A stretch of 64,000 nucleotides of DNA, taken from contig CACAXS010000003.1 of the NCBI GenBank assembly GCA_902536545.1, positions 22,206-86,205 of the forward strand, read 5' to 3'. The DNA comes from an uncultured Prochlorococcus sp. (GTDB lineage: Bacteria; Cyanobacteriota; Cyanobacteriia; PCC-6307; Cyanobiaceae). Position numbers and translations under genes: made by a program. The notes under the pieces were generated by a model that was not told the origin of the DNA, searched no databases, and worked only from the letters and a program-made list of their open reading frames with translations. Positions 33,057 through 45,087 of the stretch are shown here, in pieces. The first letter of the stretch is position 1, and each line of letters opens with the position of its first letter.

Positions 33057-33259
33057 TATATTCTAATAATAAAGCCTTTAGTAATTATTTAAAATTGATA
33101 TAAATATTAAGTAAATATTTTCAAGGATATGAAAAATTTAAATATTCATAATCTTTTAATTTGTTAATAGGTAATTTATCTTCATTCTCAATCATTAATA
33201 TGCAATCCTTCCTTTTCAAAAATATTCTTTCTTAAGATGTTAATGTCATAATTTATCTC

Positions 33260-33460
33260 ATGTCACAAACCAAAAGAGAGCAAGTCATTAGTCACATACG
33301 TTATTTAAGACAAGAGCTCAGAGAAATGCATTTAGGAATAAAAGAAGATGATCTTTTCCCAGAACCAGGCGAGTTGAGAGGATTAATGGCTCAGTTGGAA
33401 GCATTGCTTGAATTAATAGAAGGGAATACTAAAATTCAATCAAACTCTGAAGCGGCTTAG
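33260..33460 (+). CDS. Conserved hypothetical protein
   Basis: 66 aa ORF MSQTKREQVISHIRYLRQELREMHLG. Confidence 0.65.
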   Translation: MSQTKREQVISHIRYLRQELREMHLGIKEDDLFPEPGELRGLMAQLEALLELIEGNTKIQSNSEAA

Positions 33461-33471
33461 TTTAATACAAA

Positions 33472-33813
33472 ATGGTTGTTAAACCTCAAAAGACAAAATT
33501 TCAACTAAAGATTGTGGAAAATATTCAAACATTAAGTATTTGGGCTAATAATCCATGGAGAAGATATTCAATTTCATTGATTACACTATTAATTGGCTAC
33601 TTCATTGGAAGTTCTCTTGGTATGGTAAGTGCTGTTGTGGAACTCATGGATCCTGTAGCTGCTTTCTTATCAGTAATTTTTATTGAGATTTTAATAGTTC
33701 TAAGAAGAAATTTTAGATCTGAAAGGAAAAAGAAATTTTTAGTACTTTTTTTAGATTCTCTAAGATTAGGATTATTTTATGGTTTCTTTACAGAAAGTCT
33801 TAAGTTGCTATAA
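33472..33813 (+). CDS. ycf20: Ycf20-like (DUF565) membrane protein
   Basis: NNPWRRYSISLITLLIGYFIGSSLG followed by second TM. Confidence 0.7.
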   Translation: MVVKPQKTKFQLKIVENIQTLSIWANNPWRRYSISLITLLIGYFIGSSLGMVSAVVELMDPVAAFLSVIFIEILIVLRRNFRSERKKKFLVLFLDSLRLGLFYGFFTESLKLL

Positions 33814-33815
33814 AT

Positions 33816-34832
33816 TTATTTGTTGTATTTCTGCAATAGATAAAGCAAAGCCATCCTTATAGGGATACCATTAGAAACTTGATTATTAATTAAGCAATTA
33901 GGATATCGATCTACTATTTTACTACTTATTTCAATATCTCTATTAATGGGACCAGGATGGAGAATTGGAATTTCTTTATTATTCAAAGATAATTTCTCTG
34001 GGGTTAAGCAATAATTAAAACTATATGAATCAATGCTACTAAGCAAATTCTCCATCATTCTCTCTTTCTGAAGTCTTAAAACAATGATCGCATCTGCAAT
34101 TTTTATTGACTCTTCCAATGATCTAGAAATTGTTATAGAACCTCTTGATTTAACAGGATCTTCTATATGATTTGGCACAGGAGTTTTAAAAAAATTTATA
34201 AATTCATCTGGTATTAATGTCTTAGGCCCACATAAGATTATCTCTGCACCGAATGCACTCAAAGCCCAAAGATTAGATCTGGCAACCCTTGAATGATTAA
34301 CGTCTCCAATTATTAAAATCTTTTTGGAATTTAAAACCTCTGGATTCAGTGTTTTTTTGGAAAAGAATTTTATTAATGTATAAATGTCAAGCAATCCTTG
34401 GCTTGGGTGACTATGTAATCCATCTCCAGCATTAAGAACAGAAGTCTTAGAATTTATTGCATCAAGTTTTTCAGCGATCTCAAAGGTTATGTAATTTGAT
34501 GAATGTCTGATAACTAATGTATCAGCCCCCATAGCAGAATAAGTTATGGCTGTATCAATTATTGTTTCGCCTTTTGTTAAAGAACTAGAGGATGGAGCAA
34601 ACGTTTGGACATCAGCAGAAAGCCTTTTTGCTGCAAGCTCAAAACTATTTTTTGTTCTTGTACTAGGTTCAAAAAATAAAGACGTTACCAAAGTCCCTTG
34701 TAAGGCCGGTATCTTTTTTGTTCCTGCATTCTTAAGTGCATCAAATCTATTAGCTAATTCAAATACTGACTCATAATCTTTAATGGAAAAATTAGCTAGT
34801 GTGTGGATATGTTTATGAGGCCAAATTTGCAT
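33816..34832 (-). CDS. pyrB: Aspartate carbamoyltransferase catalytic subunit
   Basis: [43 protein letters not shown]. Confidence 0.97.
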   Translation of the reverse strand: MQIWPHKHIHTLANFSIKDYESVFELANRFDALKNAGTKKIPALQGTLVTSLFFEPSTRTKNSFELAAKRLSADVQTFAPSSSSLTKGETIIDTAITYSAMGADTLVIRHSSNYITFEIAEKLDAINSKTSVLNAGDGLHSHPSQGLLDIYTLIKFFSKKTLNPEVLNSKKILIIGDVNHSRVARSNLWALSAFGAEIILCGPKTLIPDEFINFFKTPVPNHIEDPVKSRGSITISRSLEESIKIADAIIVLRLQKERMMENLLSSIDSYSFNYCLTPEKLSLNNKEIPILHPGPINRDIEISSKIVDRYPNCLINNQVSNGIPIRMALLYLLQKYNK

Positions 34833-34852
34833 TACGTTTAAAAAATAAATGA

Positions 34853-35452
34853 TTATTGAAATTTAGGTGTTCTGTCACCTTTTAATCTTTTACTTACACT
34901 CCTACTATTTTTGAGATACCAACGCCATTTTATATTTTTTGCCTTTGATATGCCAATTCTCGTAGTTTGAATAAGATCTTTTTCTTCTAAAATGGAGTCT
35001 CTTGGAGAAATCCATAAAGAATTGTTATTAAGAACTTCAATTGAGTTAAATGAAATGTCTACGCTGAATGTCTTAGTAACTAGGCCTGGTCCAGAAGCTA
35101 ATCTCTCATTCTTTTTAGATATAAAAACTGATCTTATTAATACACCACTCGCAAAATTTTCTTTATCAGTAACTACGTTTAAACAATGATGAATGCCATA
35201 AGATTTGTAAATATAGAATGTGCCAGGTTTGCCAAATAATGATTTGTTTGATTTAGTCATTTTGCGGAAGCCATGACAGGCCTCTTCTTCCTGTGAATAT
35301 GCTTCAGTTTCAACAATAACCCCCTTAACTTGATCTATCTCATTATTTTTTTTTATGAGGTGACAGCCTATTAAATCAGGGGCAACAAGTTTAGAGTGCC
35401 GATAAAAAAAATTTTTGGGAAGTAATTCTTCTTCTATTTTTTCAAAATTTAT
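34853..35452 (-). CDS. mpg: DNA-3-methyladenine glycosylase; frame extended beyond the track ORF, no canonical start codon
   Basis: Track ORF starts at 35260, but the same frame continues upstream: [70 protein letters not shown]..., containing the catalytic-Glu VETEAY motif. First codon after upstream TAG (35453-35455) is ATA. Confidence 0.85.
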   Translation of the reverse strand: MNFEKIEEELLPKNFFYRHSKLVAPDLIGCHLIKKNNEIDQVKGVIVETEAYSQEEEACHGFRKMTKSNKSLFGKPGTFYIYKSYGIHHCLNVVTDKENFASGVLIRSVFISKKNERLASGPGLVTKTFSVDISFNSIEVLNNNSLWISPRDSILEEKDLIQTTRIGISKAKNIKWRWYLKNSRSVSKRLKGDRTPKFQ

Positions 35453-35608
35453 CTAATAATATATTTAGCTGAGAAAAATAATTAAGGCTATTAATTGATA
35501 TTTATTTTCAAAAAGATGTAATTATTTTTTTAAATTATTTGAAATTCAAAGGATATGTAAATAAGATGTTTTAATAAACTATTATTTAATAAGAAAGATA
35601 TTAACGTT

Positions 35609-35902
35609 ATGACAAAAATAACTAAAGAGGAAGTAAAAAAAGTTGCTCATTTAGCGAGATTAGAACTTAACGAGAATGAAATTAATAATCATGCAGAACA
35701 ATTAGAAAAGATATTGGATTATGTAAGACAACTTGAAAAAATTGATACAGATGATGTCCCCTCTACAACAAGAGCTATAGAGGTTATAAATGTATTTAGA
35801 AAAGACGAAAAGAAAAATTATGATTGCAATGAAGAGCTTTTAGAATTGGGTCCATCTAGAGAAGACAAATATTTTAAAGTACCAAAAATTATTAATGAAT
35901 GA
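35609..35902 (+). CDS. gatC: Glu-tRNA(Gln) amidotransferase subunit C
   Basis: VKKVAHLARLELNENEI, LEKIDTDDVPSTT. Confidence 0.95.
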   Translation: MTKITKEEVKKVAHLARLELNENEINNHAEQLEKILDYVRQLEKIDTDDVPSTTRAIEVINVFRKDEKKNYDCNEELLELGPSREDKYFKVPKIINE

Positions 35903-35907
35903 ATTAT

Positions 35908-36960
35908 TTAGTTGCTTCCAATGAATGTTTTATTGACTATCTTTAATAAAAATTTTTTTATTTTAAAATCTGGATATAAATTGATGATTTTTCTTATTTT
36001 TCCTCTCTTTTTGCTATGACTCCTTACGCCAATTAATAAATCATAAATAAAGTTAAAAATGTCTTGTTTACTTTCAAATATACCAACCCTTTGAGGGGAG
36101 CCTTTTTTATCCAATAATGGCTTAGTTTTTTCATAAGCTATTTTGTATTCAAACCAAGGAATCGAAGGCCAAAGATGATGAATTAGATGATAATTTTGTC
36201 CCATTATTAATAAATTCATAAATTTGCTTGGATAAACTCGAGAATTTATCCATTTATTTCTTGATCGAAATGGTCTATGGGGTAAATAATCAAAGAATAT
36301 TCCTAAAGTGACTCCTACCATTAATGCCGGGCCGAACCATAAATTATAAATTAAATTCATAAAGTCAAATTTCAAACCTGCCAAGATAATTGTTATAAAT
36401 ATGGATCTTTCGATTCCCCATTGTAATAATTCATATTTTCGCCAAAGTTTTCTTTGAAAGAAAAACATCTCATGATAAAAAAATCTTGGAGCAATTAGCC
36501 ACATTGGACCAAAAGTACTGACAATATGATCCGGATCATTTTTGGGATGATTTACGTGGATATGATGTTGTAAATGAACTCTCGTAAAAACTGGGAAGCT
36601 AAACCCTAACAAAATAGCTGAGCCATGACCCATTGCTTGATTTATCCAAGGAACTGGATGGGCAGCTTTGTGACAAGCATCATGAATAACAGTACCTTCA
36701 ATATGTAAAGCTAAAAATGCAGTGGCTACAAGTAAAGGTAAAGGCCAAACACCTCTATACCATTGCCATATGCTAAGAAAAGCAAGAAAATAGCCACCAA
36801 AAAATAAACCTAATGTTGGATTCCAAAAACTTGGCGGATCTACGTAATTTTTAATCTCTTTTTGCCAATTAAATGTTTTTGAAGAATTAGTATTTTTTGT
36901 TGTATTTTTACTGGTTAAGTTTGAAATCGTTTCCTTTACTCTGTAAACAATATAACTAAT
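35908..36960 (-). CDS. crtR: Beta-carotene hydroxylase; frame extended beyond the track ORF, start codon uncertain
   Basis: Track ORF starts at 36633, but the first His box TVIHDACHKAAHPVPWINQA lies upstream in the same frame, which is open to TAA at 36964-36966. Other His boxes HLQHHIHVNHP and HLIHHLWP are present. Confidence 0.88.
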   Translation of the reverse strand: MSYIVYRVKETISNLTSKNTTKNTNSSKTFNWQKEIKNYVDPPSFWNPTLGLFFGGYFLAFLSIWQWYRGVWPLPLLVATAFLALHIEGTVIHDACHKAAHPVPWINQAMGHGSAILLGFSFPVFTRVHLQHHIHVNHPKNDPDHIVSTFGPMWLIAPRFFYHEMFFFQRKLWRKYELLQWGIERSIFITIILAGLKFDFMNLIYNLWFGPALMVGVTLGIFFDYLPHRPFRSRNKWINSRVYPSKFMNLLIMGQNYHLIHHLWPSIPWFEYKIAYEKTKPLLDKKGSPQRVGIFESKQDIFNFIYDLLIGVRSHSKKRGKIRKIINLYPDFKIKKFLLKIVNKTFIGSN

Positions 36961-37094
36961 ATTTTAAGTTGATTGCATGTTCAAACATAAAAAATTTCTT
37001 TTGAGAGATTTTAATTTAATTTAATGTGTCAAATTAATCATCTTAAGAAAAAAAATTTTTAAAATAAAGCTCTTTCATTTATTATTTTATTTGA

Positions 37095-37176
37095 GCGGTC
37101 GTGGCGGAATTGGTAGACGCGCGAGTTTTAGGTACTCGTATCTTCGGGTGTGGGAGTTCAAGTCTCCCCGACCGCA
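37095..37176 (+). tRNA. tRNA-Leu (UAG)
   Basis: GCGGTCG...CGACCGCA acceptor, anticodon loop TTTTAGG, long variable arm, GTTCAAGTC T-loop. Confidence 0.95.
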
Positions 37177-37247
37177 CTTAAGAGAATTTTGATAGATAGT
37201 TTGCATATCCATATCAACTCTTATAATTTAATTAAGACGTTAATTTA

Positions 37248-37697
37248 ATGAATAGTTTGATATTCTATTTAGGAATTTTTTATATTGCAATTGGAACCAT
37301 TTTTCTAACTGTACCGATAATTTATCTTGAGCTCGGCAAACCAAAAGATTTATTAAAAGCTTTTTTAAATTTATTAATAGGTTTGATATTAATAATTAAA
37401 AATAAAACATTAGATGTATCATTTTTTGTAATTTTCCTTTTTTTAACCGTACTAGTTATTTTTTATCTAGTAGAACTTTTTTTATCTAGATGGTACCAAT
37501 TGACAGATAACGAAAAGAAAAAATTAACTACCTTCTTGGAGTTTAAAAATAACTTTTCGAAAATATTGGAATCTATTAATCTGGTATTTAGTGATTTAAC
37601 GAAACCTTCAAATTTTTTTAATTTTGGTAGCACTAATAAAAATACAACCCAAAAAAAGTGGGTAAGAAATGATAAAAATGATAATATAAAAGTCTGA
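37248..37697 (+). CDS. Conserved hypothetical membrane protein (possibly Ycf66-like)
   Basis: N-terminal TMs and YLELGKPKDLLKAFLNLLIGL; family guess only. Confidence 0.6.
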   Translation: MNSLIFYLGIFYIAIGTIFLTVPIIYLELGKPKDLLKAFLNLLIGLILIIKNKTLDVSFFVIFLFLTVLVIFYLVELFLSRWYQLTDNEKKKLTTFLEFKNNFSKILESINLVFSDLTKPSNFFNFGSTNKNTTQKKWVRNDKNDNIKV

Positions 37698-37818
37698 AAT
37701 CAAAAAAATCGGTTATTTAAAACATCCTAAAAAAACTACAGGTCAATTAAGAAAGAATATAATAAATTAGATTTATTTAAATAATTCTTTTGATCACCAA
37801 TATTTCTTATATTCTCGT

Positions 37819-40725
37819 ATGAAATCTCAAAATAGTAAAGAACAAAAATCAGACTTTTCTTATAAAGAAACTTTAAATTTACTGAAAACTGACTTCTCGA
37901 TGCGTGCTAATTCAGTTATGAGAGAACCTGAGATTCAGAATTTTTGGGCTCACAATGATATTGATTTCAAATTAGGTTCAAAAAATTCAGGCGAAATATT
38001 TACATTACATGATGGTCCTCCGTATGCAAATGGAGCGCTTCATATGGGTCATGCCCTTAATAAAGTTTTAAAAGACATAATAAATAAGTACAAAACTTTA
38101 AGAGGGTTTAGGGTTCATTTCGTGCCTGGTTGGGACTGTCATGGATTACCAATTGAATTAAAAGTTCTTCAGAATTTAAAATCTGATGAAAGAAAGAATC
38201 TTGACACTCTAAATCTAAGAAAAAAAGCAACAGATTATGCCCATATCCAAATTAATAATCAAAAGGAGGGTTTCAAAAGGTGGGGCATATGGGGAGATTG
38301 GAATAACCCTTACTTAACTCTTAAGAAAAGTTATGAATCTGCTCAGATTGGAGTATTTGGGAAAATGTTTTTAAATGGCTATATATATCGAGGTCTTAAA
38401 CCTGTGCATTGGAGCCCAAGTTCAAGGACTGCACTTGCTGAAGCAGAATTAGAATATCCTGATGAACATTATTCAAAAAGTATTTATGTTTCATTAAGAA
38501 TCACTAAAATACCTGAGGAAATTATATTAAATTTCACCCAAGAGAATCTTGATATCAAAAAAGATTTTTTTCAAAATAATTCTTTCATAACTATTTGGAC
38601 AACTACTCCTTGGACCATACCTGCAAATGAAGCTGTTGCAGTAAATCCAAAAATAAAGTACGTTTTTGCTATCGATGAAGAGAAACGAATTTACCTTTTT
38701 GCAAAGGATTTATCTTCTGAAATAAGTAAGAAATTTAATAAAAATTTCAAGGTGCTTTTAGAGGTTAAAGGCTCTAAATTGGAAAATATTGAATATCAAC
38801 ATCCTTCTAAGAATAAAAATTGCAGAATTGTAATTGGAGGAGATTACATTACTACAGAATCAGGGACTGGAATTGTCCATACTGCGCCTGGTCATGGGAT
38901 AGATGATTTTAATGTGGGTCAAAAATATGATTTACCAATAACATGTGTCGTAGATGAAAAAGGCAACTTAAATGAATATTCTGGTCAATTCAAAGGATCA
39001 AATGTCTTGAAAGATGCAAATGATTTAATTATTGAATATTTAAAGGGAAATAATTTGCTTCTATTACAGGAAAATTATAATCATAGATATCCGTATGATT
39101 GGAGAACCAAAAAACCAACTATTTTTAGGGCAACAGAACAATGGTTTGCATCTGTAAATGGCTTTAGATCATCTGCATTAGAGGCAATCGAAGATGTTGA
39201 ATGGATGCCAGAGACAGGAAAGAAAAGAATTTATTCTATGGTTGTTGGTAGAGGAGATTGGTGTATTTCTAGACAAAGGTCATGGGGAGTCCCTATTCCA
39301 GTTTTTTATAAAAAAAATGGTAATGATATTCTCCTTAACAATGAGATAATTAATCATATTCAAGAACTTTTTAGTGAACATGGAGCAGATATTTGGTGGG
39401 ATTGGGAGGTAAAGAATCTTTTGCCAGAAAATTATGCAAAAGAATCGAATCTATGGAAAAAGGGAACAGATACAATGGATGTTTGGTTCGATTCAGGATC
39501 TAGCTGGGCCGCAGTATGTGAATTAAGAAGTGAATTAAAGTATCCAGCTGATCTTTATTTAGAGGGCTCAGATCAACATCGAGGATGGTTCCAGTCTTCT
39601 TTGCTAACATCTGTGGCAGTCAACAATAAACCTCCATATAAGAAAGTTTTAACTCATGGTTTTGCACTTGATGAAAACGGAAGAAAAATGAGCAAATCTC
39701 TAGGAAATGTTGTTGATCCAAATATAATAATTAATGGAGGTAATAATAAAAAAACAGACCCTGCTTATGGTGCTGATGTTTTAAGGCTATGGGTAAGCTC
39801 TGTAGATTATTCAGTAGATGTTCCAATTGGTTCAAATATACTCAAGCAACTTTCAGACGTATATAGAAAAGTTCGGAATACTGCAAGATATCTTCTAGGT
39901 AATATTCATGATTATGATCCTAAAATTGATAGTTTTGAAATTGATCAGTTGCCTCTATTAGATCAATGGATGTTGGGCAGATTAGTTGAAGTTACAGATC
40001 AAATATCAAATGCTTATGAAAACTATGAATTTTCAAAATTTTTTCAAATCTTGCAAAGTTTTTGCGTTATAGATCTATCGAATTTTTATTTGGATATTGC
40101 GAAGGATAGGTTATATGTAAGTTCAAAATCACAATTTAGGAGAAGATCATGTCAGTTCGTCATGTCAAAAGTTGTTGAAAATTTAGCCGTACTTATTTCT
40201 CCAGTGCTTTGTCATATGGCTGAAGATATTTGGCAAAATATTCCATATTCAACTAAAGAAAAATCAGTCTTTCAAAGAGGATGGCCAATATTTTCGCAGT
40301 CATGGAAAAATCAAATACTTAATGAGCATATTGCAAATTTAAGAAATTTGAGAGTTGAAATTAACAAGGCGATAGAAGGATGTAGGAGCAATCAAATAAT
40401 TGGAGCAGCTTTAGAAACTGAAGTTAATTATTTACCTAAAGATACAGTTTTAAAAAATTCACTTGCTTGGCTAAAAGAATTTGGCAACCAAGATGTAGAT
40501 TTATTTAGGGATTGGCTTATAGTATCAAATTTCAAAGTGGTATCCGATTTAGTGGAGAATTCTCTGATTATTGATAACAATGCACTTGGTAAAATTCAAA
40601 TAATAAAAGCTCAAGGTCAAAAATGTGATAGATGTTGGCACTATCAAAAAGAAACTTTTAATGGAATCCAAAATACAAAATTATGCAAAAGATGTTCAAA
40701 TATTATTAATTCTGAATTTATTTAA
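37819..40725 (+). CDS. ileS: Isoleucyl-tRNA synthetase
   Basis: [34 protein letters not shown]-terminal Zn finger CDRCWHYQ...CKRCS. Confidence 0.98.
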   Translation: MKSQNSKEQKSDFSYKETLNLLKTDFSMRANSVMREPEIQNFWAHNDIDFKLGSKNSGEIFTLHDGPPYANGALHMGHALNKVLKDIINKYKTLRGFRVHFVPGWDCHGLPIELKVLQNLKSDERKNLDTLNLRKKATDYAHIQINNQKEGFKRWGIWGDWNNPYLTLKKSYESAQIGVFGKMFLNGYIYRGLKPVHWSPSSRTALAEAELEYPDEHYSKSIYVSLRITKIPEEIILNFTQENLDIKKDFFQNNSFITIWTTTPWTIPANEAVAVNPKIKYVFAIDEEKRIYLFAKDLSSEISKKFNKNFKVLLEVKGSKLENIEYQHPSKNKNCRIVIGGDYITTESGTGIVHTAPGHGIDDFNVGQKYDLPITCVVDEKGNLNEYSGQFKGSNVLKDANDLIIEYLKGNNLLLLQENYNHRYPYDWRTKKPTIFRATEQWFASVNGFRSSALEAIEDVEWMPETGKKRIYSMVVGRGDWCISRQRSWGVPIPVFYKKNGNDILLNNEIINHIQELFSEHGADIWWDWEVKNLLPENYAKESNLWKKGTDTMDVWFDSGSSWAAVCELRSELKYPADLYLEGSDQHRGWFQSSLLTSVAVNNKPPYKKVLTHGFALDENGRKMSKSLGNVVDPNIIINGGNNKKTDPAYGADVLRLWVSSVDYSVDVPIGSNILKQLSDVYRKVRNTARYLLGNIHDYDPKIDSFEIDQLPLLDQWMLGRLVEVTDQISNAYENYEFSKFFQILQSFCVIDLSNFYLDIAKDRLYVSSKSQFRRRSCQFVMSKVVENLAVLISPVLCHMAEDIWQNIPYSTKEKSVFQRGWPIFSQSWKNQILNEHIANLRNLRVEINKAIEGCRSNQIIGAALETEVNYLPKDTVLKNSLAWLKEFGNQDVDLFRDWLIVSNFKVVSDLVENSLIIDNNALGKIQIIKAQGQKCDRCWHYQKETFNGIQNTKLCKRCSNIINSEFI

Positions 40726-41057
40726 ATCCAGTTTTTTTGATTCAAAAAGAAAACTGAGTTTTCATTTTCTCTTATAAAATTTTCTTCGGTTTCTGTTAAG
40801 GGTGCTTTATAAAGTTTAAAGTTTGTAATTTTATAAGTAAGTGTTATTACTTTTTTTTCTGAATCTATTTCAATTGGATGAGTTGTTGAGCTACTGTAAC
40901 CTCTGAAAATAAGTATTTCTAATTGTTCTTTTTGATTTTCTTTTAGAATGAAACCTTTTAATTTAAGTACTCTATCAGGAATCTCGGAACTTATTTGTTC
41001 AAGACTTTTGATTAAATCAATTTCTGCCATTTTCTGAGAAAGAAGAGTTTCTTCCAT
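40722..41057 (-). CDS. Conserved hypothetical protein
   Basis: 111 aa ORF, start overlaps the upstream gene; internal ATG at 41030 is a possible alternative start. Confidence 0.65.
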   Translation of the reverse strand: MEETLLSQKMAEIDLIKSLEQISSEIPDRVLKLKGFILKENQKEQLEILIFRGYSSSTTHPIEIDSEKKVITLTYKITNFKLYKAPLTETEENFIRENENSVFFLNQKNWI

Positions 41058-41640
41058 TTTTAGGTAATTTGATTATTGACCATTGAATAAGGCCTAAAAT
41101 ATAAATTAATAATGAAAATAATCCTAAAAATTTTGCTATCGGCTGAGTAAAGTTAGCTCCAAAGAAAAAATTAAATAAATTTTTTATAATAGTATATAAA
41201 TTGGAAGAAGGCTGAAGCCATATTGCACACGCATCCGAGTTAATATAAGAAAAGCAGTTGAAGTTTTGTAAACTCTGAATAAAGAAATTGAGAGATATAA
41301 AAGTTATCGTCCATCTCCATATTTTTGTCGTTGTTGTGAGGGGGTAAGAAAAATCATATTCTGTTAGTTCATCATTAATATCGTTCCAAAACCAAACTGA
41401 AACTGTCATCAATATTGTTGAAATATTTGTTATTACAAGAGCATAATTATAATTTCCTATTAAAAGTAGAAGGCTTATAAAAAATAAAAGGGATATTTTC
41501 CAATAAATTGATAGAAGTTTAATAACTGCTTTATTTCTTTTTTTAATTGACCACAAGGAAAGTGTAACAGGAATACCAATAAGGAAAATTATTGAAAGTT
41601 GAAAGGATAGCCAAATAGAAAGTTGATTAAAAACGTTCAA
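41017..41640 (-). CDS. Conserved membrane protein (DUF3177-like)
   Basis: Polytopic membrane ORF, 207 aa. Confidence 0.65.
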   Translation of the reverse strand: MNVFNQLSIWLSFQLSIIFLIGIPVTLSLWSIKKRNKAVIKLLSIYWKISLLFFISLLLLIGNYNYALVITNISTILMTVSVWFWNDINDELTEYDFSYPLTTTTKIWRWTITFISLNFFIQSLQNFNCFSYINSDACAIWLQPSSNLYTIIKNLFNFFFGANFTQPIAKFLGLFSLLIYILGLIQWSIIKLPKNGRNSSFSENGRN

Positions 41641-41762
41641 AACTTTTTCTTTTTAAACACATAATAATTAAACATCAAACTATTACTTTTGAACTTACTA
41701 TTGTCATAGTTATGAATATTATGCATCCTTGTATTATTGCCTAAAAATATATTGATATTTGT

Positions 41763-42392
41763 ATGAGACAGCATGTAAATCCCCTTAGTATTAATTTTAA
41801 CCAAATTGAGAGAATACCTTCTTTAAGAGAAATGTTTGGTGATTCTAAATCGAATCTTCATTTAGATATCGGTTGTGCTGCTGGTGAATTTCTATTTGAT
41901 TTAGCTTTAGTTAATGCCAGTTGGAATTATTTAGGAATTGAAATCCGTGAGAAATTAGTCAAAAATGCTAAATTAAAAGTTCTTGAAAGAGAAATCAAAA
42001 ATCTATATTTTATATTTGGAAATGCTAATAATATTTTGAATGATGTCCAAAGTAAATTTATTATCAAAAATTTAAAAAGTCTTTCTTTTAATTTCCCTGA
42101 TCCATGGTTTAAAAAGAGACATTATAAAAGGCGTGTAATTCAGCCAGAATTTATTGACTTTCTCTCAAATTCATTGCAAAAAGGGACCTTAATTTTTATA
42201 AAAACGGATGTAAAGGATTTATTCGATTATATGGATTACACAATTTCGAGTAATTTTTATTTTAAAACAATAGATAAAAAAGATTTTAATTATTCCGAAA
42301 GTTTTAATCCAAATAAAGTTAAAACAAATCGGGAAAAATATGTGGTTGTTAATCAACTTGATATTTTTGAAAGGATTTATATAAAAATTTAA
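41763..42392 (+). CDS. trmB: tRNA (guanine-N7-)-methyltransferase
   Basis: [38 protein letters not shown]. Confidence 0.95.
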   Translation: MRQHVNPLSINFNQIERIPSLREMFGDSKSNLHLDIGCAAGEFLFDLALVNASWNYLGIEIREKLVKNAKLKVLEREIKNLYFIFGNANNILNDVQSKFIIKNLKSLSFNFPDPWFKKRHYKRRVIQPEFIDFLSNSLQKGTLIFIKTDVKDLFDYMDYTISSNFYFKTIDKKDFNYSESFNPNKVKTNREKYVVVNQLDIFERIYIKI

Positions 42393-42399
42393 TGCGCCA

Positions 42400-43752
42400 T
42401 TAATTTGCTATTTTATCAATTTCTAAAAAGAGTTTGTTTGTTATTTCGCTTGATAAAGAATGAACTTTCTTATGATTTTTGGCCTCTACTAGAACTCTCA
42501 TAACAGGTTCTGTGCCGCTAGGCCTTATATAAAGTCTACATTTATCCGAATATATTTTCTGAAAAAACTCTATGGTTTGATCAATCAAGATTTTGGTTTC
42601 TGGATTTAATTTATTAATATTAAAATCCAGATTGATGTTAGTTAGTTTTTGAGGATAAGGTTTGAAACTACTTTTAAGCCAATCATTTAAACTAATATTT
42701 TTCTTTTTACAAAATTTAGAAATTTGAAGTGCAGTCAATATCCCATCTCCAGAAAAGTTATTAATTTTTGAAAGTATATGACCTGACTGCTCACCTCCTA
42801 AAACTGCTCCTTTTTCTTTAATTGCGTCATGTACATGTTTATCTCCTACATCAGTTCTATATAAAATTCCTCCAATTTTCTCCCAGGCCTTTTCAAAACC
42901 TAAGTTTGCCATTTGCGTTGATATTAGTAAATTATTTGTGAGAATTTTTTGTTCCATAAGTTCTCTACCCCAAAGAAACAAAATGTGATCTCCATCTAAA
43001 ACATTTCCTTTTGAATCTATACCGATTACTCTATCTGCATCCCCATCGAAGCTAAAACCCATATCTGCAGGACTCTCTCTTAATGCTTTTTTTAATGGTT
43101 CTAGGTTAGTAGAACCACAATTCATATTAATTTTTAACCCATTTTTAGAATTATTGATTACTCTTACATCGGCACCAAGAGACTGAAAAATTTTTTTTGC
43201 GCAGGTTGCTGCTGATCCATAGCATGTGTCTAATATTATTTTCAACCCGCTCAGATTTTCTCCTCCCATTGCTTGTATTAGGCTTTTGATATAAATATCG
43301 ATAAGATCTTTATTCGTATTTCTCCTGATCACTTTTCTAGGAACTGAGATATTATAATTTGACTCTTCAATTGATTTTTGAATTTTATTTTCAAAATATT
43401 TGGTAATTTTTTGACCATTATGATCAAAAATTTTTATTCCATTATATTCTGGCGGATTATGACTTGCAGATATCATTATCCCACTACTCAGGTTCTCTTG
43501 TTTGATTAAAAAAGGTATAGCTGGGGTAGGGCAGATTCCAAGATTTATAAATTTTTTGCCACTATCGTTTATACCTTTTGTTATTGCCTGAAGAAGAATA
43601 TCTCCACTAATTCTTGTATCTCTTCCAATTATTATTGGACTTTTCTTTTCTAAGCTTGAGCCAAGAGCATATCCTACTTTGTAGGCTAGTGAATAAGTTA
43701 TCTCTTCATTAAATCTTCCTCTTATTCCATCAGTTCCAAAGATTGATTGCAT
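42400..43752 (-). CDS. glmM: Phosphoglucosamine mutase
   Basis: [48 protein letters not shown]. Confidence 0.97.
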   Translation of the reverse strand: MQSIFGTDGIRGRFNEEITYSLAYKVGYALGSSLEKKSPIIIGRDTRISGDILLQAITKGINDSGKKFINLGICPTPAIPFLIKQENLSSGIMISASHNPPEYNGIKIFDHNGQKITKYFENKIQKSIEESNYNISVPRKVIRRNTNKDLIDIYIKSLIQAMGGENLSGLKIILDTCYGSAATCAKKIFQSLGADVRVINNSKNGLKINMNCGSTNLEPLKKALRESPADMGFSFDGDADRVIGIDSKGNVLDGDHILFLWGRELMEQKILTNNLLISTQMANLGFEKAWEKIGGILYRTDVGDKHVHDAIKEKGAVLGGEQSGHILSKINNFSGDGILTALQISKFCKKKNISLNDWLKSSFKPYPQKLTNINLDFNINKLNPETKILIDQTIEFFQKIYSDKCRLYIRPSGTEPVMRVLVEAKNHKKVHSLSSEITNKLFLEIDKIAN

Positions 43753-43844
43753 AATTAGACTTCAAGAATCAAGGAAATTTTGAAAATTATTTAGTTATTA
43801 TTCTATCAGTTGATTAAAAGCTTATAGATTTAAATTCTCTTTAT

Positions 43845-44435
43845 TTGTTTGACTTATTTAAGATGTCTTTAGTTAGTAATTCCTTAATAGTGCAATCTGA
43901 AAGTCAAGGGCAAATTTTAAAAACCAATCTTAAAACAATACTTATTTTGATAATATCTATTGTTATCATTTCACTTTTTTTGTTTCAAAATTTATTATTT
44001 AAATCAACTTTTCTTCTTAAAAGTTTTGGAGAATTATCTGTTGACCCTGAAATAGCTTTTACAAATAATAAGCCTACATTTTTGGAATTTTATGCTGAGT
44101 GGTGTGAAGTTTGCAAAGAAATGGCTCCACAAGTTTCTGCTTTTAAAGATGAATACGAAAAAGATATTAATTTTGTTTTTTTAAATGTTGATAATCAAAA
44201 ATGGGGTAATTACATCAAGAAGTTTGATGTCAATGGGATTCCTCAAGTTAATCTTTTTGATAAAAAGGGTAATCTAATATCTACTTTTATTGGTAAACAA
44301 GATGAAATAAAAATAAGACAATCTATTAAAAATATAGAAAAAGAAGACAAACCTTATGAGGAAATTATTAATGCTGAATTTTCAATAATTCAAGAAAATA
44401 AAAATAATCAGGTTAATCCTCGTAGTCATGAATAA
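43845..44435 (+). CDS. txlA: Membrane-anchored thioredoxin-like protein TxlA
   Basis: N-terminal TM then LEFYAEWCEVCKEMAP thioredoxin-fold CxxC. Confidence 0.88.
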   Translation: MFDLFKMSLVSNSLIVQSESQGQILKTNLKTILILIISIVIISLFLFQNLLFKSTFLLKSFGELSVDPEIAFTNNKPTFLEFYAEWCEVCKEMAPQVSAFKDEYEKDINFVFLNVDNQKWGNYIKKFDVNGIPQVNLFDKKGNLISTFIGKQDEIKIRQSIKNIEKEDKPYEEIINAEFSIIQENKNNQVNPRSHE

Positions 44436-44439
44436 TTTT

Positions 44440-45087
44440 TTACCATTCTAGAGATTTTGATACAATCGGAAAACTTTTTTTAAAAATAGACTTGCAATTT
44501 TGGGCGATAGACTTGTGTTCTTTTTGAGTGCCGTTAGCTGATCTTAAATGAATGTAATGGATCCATGATCTGCATGATCCAGACATATAGATTCTTGTTG
44601 GAGTTGCTAATGGTAAAACAAATCTCGCACATTCTTTGGCTACGCCTTCAGAAAGTAAATCTTCATATAATTCTGAAGCAGCCTGAAAATGTAAACCAAT
44701 TTTTTCATTGAATCTTTTTTTTAACTCACTAGGGAGATCAGGAATTGAATTTTGCCTGTTTTTAAAATCTTGACGCCTTAACTCTGGTAAGGGAATATTG
44801 CCCAACTGAGAACTATCTGCATATCTCTGAGAAAATTCCTGGAAAGTAAATGATCTATGTCTTAAAATTTGGGCAGCGATTCCTCTGTTAGTTTCTATTT
44901 GCAAGGTCATAAATGACTGTTCAAAAACACTCCAATGTTCATTTTTAATGCAATAACTCAATAATTTCGAATAGTCTTCATTTTCCTGATTTTTTGGATT
45001 ACTTACTCTTGCAATGTAAGCCATTGTTTTTTCTGCATCAGGGGTTAATGAAATTAGTTCAACCTTACTCATTTTAGATCTTTGCAA
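44440..45087 (-). CDS. thyX: Flavin-dependent thymidylate synthase ThyX
   Basis: ThyX signature RHRSFTFQEFSQRYAD. Confidence 0.96.
   Translation of the reverse strand: MQRSKMSKVELISLTPDAEKTMAYIARVSNPKNQENEDYSKLLSYCIKNEHWSVFEQSFMTLQIETNRGIAAQILRHRSFTFQEFSQRYADSSQLGNIPLPELRRQDFKNRQNSIPDLPSELKKRFNEKIGLHFQAASELYEDLLSEGVAKECARFVLPLATPTRIYMSGSCRSWIHYIHLRSANGTQKEHKSIAQNCKSIFKKSFPIVSKSLEW

Noticed and set aside
40722-41057. 41-nt overlap with upstream gene as unusual coding overlap
   Set aside because: An internal ATG at 41030 reduces the overlap to 14 nt, so it may just be a start-site choice
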